Below are positions 62,037 through 64,000 of a stretch of 64,000 bases of DNA, one piece after another. A program made the translations under genes and the position numbers. The stretch is taken from positions 45,145,797 to 45,209,796 of the forward strand of contig CM039184.1 in the NCBI GenBank assembly GCA_008360975.2, written 5' to 3'. This DNA is from Lichenostomus cassidix. Taxonomy: Eukaryota > Chordata > Aves > Passeriformes > Meliphagidae. The first letter of the stretch is position 1; each line of letters opens with the position of its first letter. Under the pieces are notes generated by a model, which did no database searches, was not told the origin of the DNA, and was given only the letters and a program-made list of their open reading frames with translations.

Positions 62037-62386
62037 GACCTCACCAATTAGCATATCTATCTAAAATTCCCCAATAAGAAACCTAAAAAATGAAGTAATT
62101 GCCCCCTTATTCTAATTATCTCCCCCCCCCAAAAGGCTACAACTTAATTTACAAAAACATGTTCCAGAGATGAGGCTCCGTTCAAGGTTGGTGCCTCATG
62201 CTCTTGAGATTTTGGGGATGTTTCATCTTCCCCAAAGAATTCTGAACTAGGCTAGAGTACAAGGGTTATAAACATGTGGGCTAAGGTACAGGGATTAAAA
62301 AGTACAGGAATGGGAAAGGATGTAAAGTATAAAAAGGGTATAAAAGTATAATTAAAAAGGACAAAAAACCCATCAGGCATCAATTG

Positions 62387-64000
62387 AATAGCTGAATACT
62401 TGTTGCAGTTACTGGAGGGCTAAGATGCAACCTGGAGATGGAGATGCAAAGGCCATCACTGCTGAGAAGTGATTCCAACTGTGAAGAAAGTGTGAGTCTC
62501 CCTGTTGAGCTTCAGAGTTTGTTGGCAAATTTGACTTCATCTCTGTTTTAGAGTTGTTTAGAGTATCTAATATATAAAACTATGGACTGAAATGATGGCT
62601 TAAAACAGTGATTTTACATACCTTGTACACTGTAGAGAGCTTTAAAACTAGTTCAGTTCATTGACCTGTCTTTTCTTTCTCTTGGTTACATTGTAATAGA
62701 CTACTCAAACCAGAAATAATTCCCCCGTCATCTTACTATGGAGGGATCTTAAAGGAAGAAATCTCACCTTTAAAATAAACACCAGAATTTATTGTAAAAA
62801 TGGCTTCTCTATATTATCATTGGACTATCTCTCCTAAATGAACCAGAGGGATGCAGGTGTACTCTCCAGAAGAGTTTGACCCACTGCCTATTTTTGTGTA
62901 TGTCTATCACTCTGATCTGATATTAAATGTATGATCCATTGGTTAAATACATCTGTCTACCTGTCTAAGTAGGCCAGACTGTAGCCACTGATGCAAAGAG
63001 GCTTAATCAGCTATTCAGAGTGCAGCACTTAGTGACCAGCTCTGGCATGCCCTGTGCATTCAGGTTCTCCACCCGTACAGCAGGCTGGCATGCCAGTAGT
63101 TCTCTTAAGAAAAACAAGTTAAATTTAGTGCTTAGAGATGGAAATATTTAATTAATCTGGCCACCAATCTTGCTGACATCTATCATAACATTTTTGATTG
63201 CTAGTTGAAAATATGCTTAGTGTAAAATACACTTCCAGCATCTCTGACTTGTATTAATAGAGCTATTATGCGATTTTCATTGGGGCTCAGTTTTGCTTCA
63301 ATGTGTCTCCTGGGGAAGCAAGGGATGAAATGCATTTTCACTGAATGTAGAGTGCAGCCCATACAGTTCATTTCTTAAAATATTTTAATAGTTCCTAGAA
63401 GTTTCAGCAGTGAAAATCCTGTTGTAACAAATATATGGTGTTTGCAGATGGGCTTCTCAGTTTGTGAAGTAAATGAGGTGACTGTGGAAGCTACACACTG
63501 ACAGTCAGGGAAACAGTAAACTCTGGTTTTATCTCAAAGCAGAGAAACCTAAAGCAGCAGCAGCAGCACATTTCATTTTGATTCCCAGCATCCCTGGAAG
63601 ATCCAGGCTATTCTGTGTGCCAGTTCAGTATTTGGCTTTTATTTTGACCAAGCTGGCTTTGGTGTTCTAATTTGCAGGTATCCATAAAATTAAAAGGCAT
63701 CTATCAACTCAGATCACTTGAATAATTTTTTTCGAACGGGCTCCTGTTAAGATCAGTGATTGCCTGAAGAAAGACATTTGAGCCACACAGAGCTCTCCAG
63801 AGCACATCTCTAGAAGGCAAGACCCTTATCTCCCACCTCTCCATTAGCCAAAGGAGCCTTTCTAAAACAGTTTTTAAGCCCATAAATGCAATATTTTGAG
63901 GCTAATTAATATGTGTTTAAACTGTGACTAATACTTCTGGAGCCTTTGGTTCTTAAAACTTCTGCTCAAAGTTACTGCTAATCTCCTTTTGGTGTAGCTC
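62387..64000. other. Non-coding DNA, no feature seen
   Basis: A short (CAG)4 run sits near 63554-63567. No frame of 60 codons or more and no repeat ends are recognisable. Confidence 0.45.

Larger units (their letters stand above)
61883..62382 (-). mobile_element. Solo LTR of an endogenous retrovirus, 500 bp, minus orientation
   Basis: The element starts TGATGCCT and ends AGGCATCA, an exact 8-bp inverted pair with the canonical TG...CA termini, and is flanked by a 4-bp duplication. Read on minus, the order fits U3-R-U5: a long AT-rich U3 containing a G9 tract (C9 on plus at 62122-62130), an inverted CCAAT (CCAAT on plus near 62044), a TATA-like CATAAAAT (62036-62029), then GC- and CpG-richer sequence, an ATTAAA signal (61956-61951) and a short U5. 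No internal viral genes lie on either side, so it is a solo LTR left by recombination. Seven or so CpGs survive around 61911-62023 and 62178, suggesting limited decay. ERV1-like is my inference from the 4-bp duplication. Confidence 0.85.
61879..62386. repeat. Target-site duplication ATTG flanking the solo LTR
   Basis: ATTG at 61879-61882 and ATTG at 62383-62386 lie immediately outside the TG...CA ends of the 500-bp element. Four base pairs is the duplication length known for gammaretrovirus-like (ERV1) integrases. Alpha/beta-type elements usually give 6 bp and ERVL 5 bp. A 4-bp match alone has about 1 in 256 chance, but it coincides with the inverted ends. Confidence 0.7.

Noticed and set aside
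63554..63567. (CAG)4 run
   Set aside because: Too short to count as a microsatellite or to suggest function.

Overview
The window reads as vertebrate, almost certainly avian, non-coding DNA. It is AT-rich and CpG-poor, has no dense ORF arrangement, and its recognisable repeats are fragments of CR1, the dominant LINE of birds and other sauropsids. Their 3' ends show the usual degenerate ATTCTATG-type tail. I found no coding gene, rRNA, tRNA, CRISPR array or bacterial-style operon. The longest open frame is about 175 codons and most are 60-100 codons, often open on both strands, as expected by chance or from retroelement remnants. The segment is best read as a gene desert or the inside of a very long intron. 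The sequence does not say which locus.

Layout. 1-5.0 kb: unique AT-rich DNA with one ancient palindromic repeat (1329-1398). 5.0-22.3 kb: five short CR1 3' ends (5025-5372 +, 12284-12535 -, 16352-16491 +, 17705-18031 -, 22050-22330 -) separated by unique DNA with a few small tandem duplications near 10.0-10.3 kb. 26.2-27.3 kb: a strongly decayed CR1 ORF2 interior (endonuclease C-terminus, linker, start of the reverse transcriptase) on the minus strand, visible only by translation. 33.5 kb: a nearly perfect 35-bp inverted repeat with a 6-nt loop. 41.6-43.1 kb: two adjacent AT hairpins, then a compact CpG-rich stretch with a CTCF-like motif. 49.2 kb: a second copy of the ancient palindromic repeat. 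53.07 kb: a C13-A12 tract. 54.9-55.9 kb: the largest CR1 piece, running from the reverse-transcriptase palm to the 3' end. 61.88-62.38 kb: a 500-bp solo LTR with intact ends and a 4-bp target duplication.

No set of genes works together here. What can be reconstructed is retroelement history: very old palindromic repeats, a decayed CR1 ORF2, younger 5'-truncated CR1 insertions, and a comparatively fresh LTR that still carries CpGs. The most unusual sequence objects are the 33.5-kb hairpin and the CpG-rich island near 42.2 kb. Neither proves a new system.
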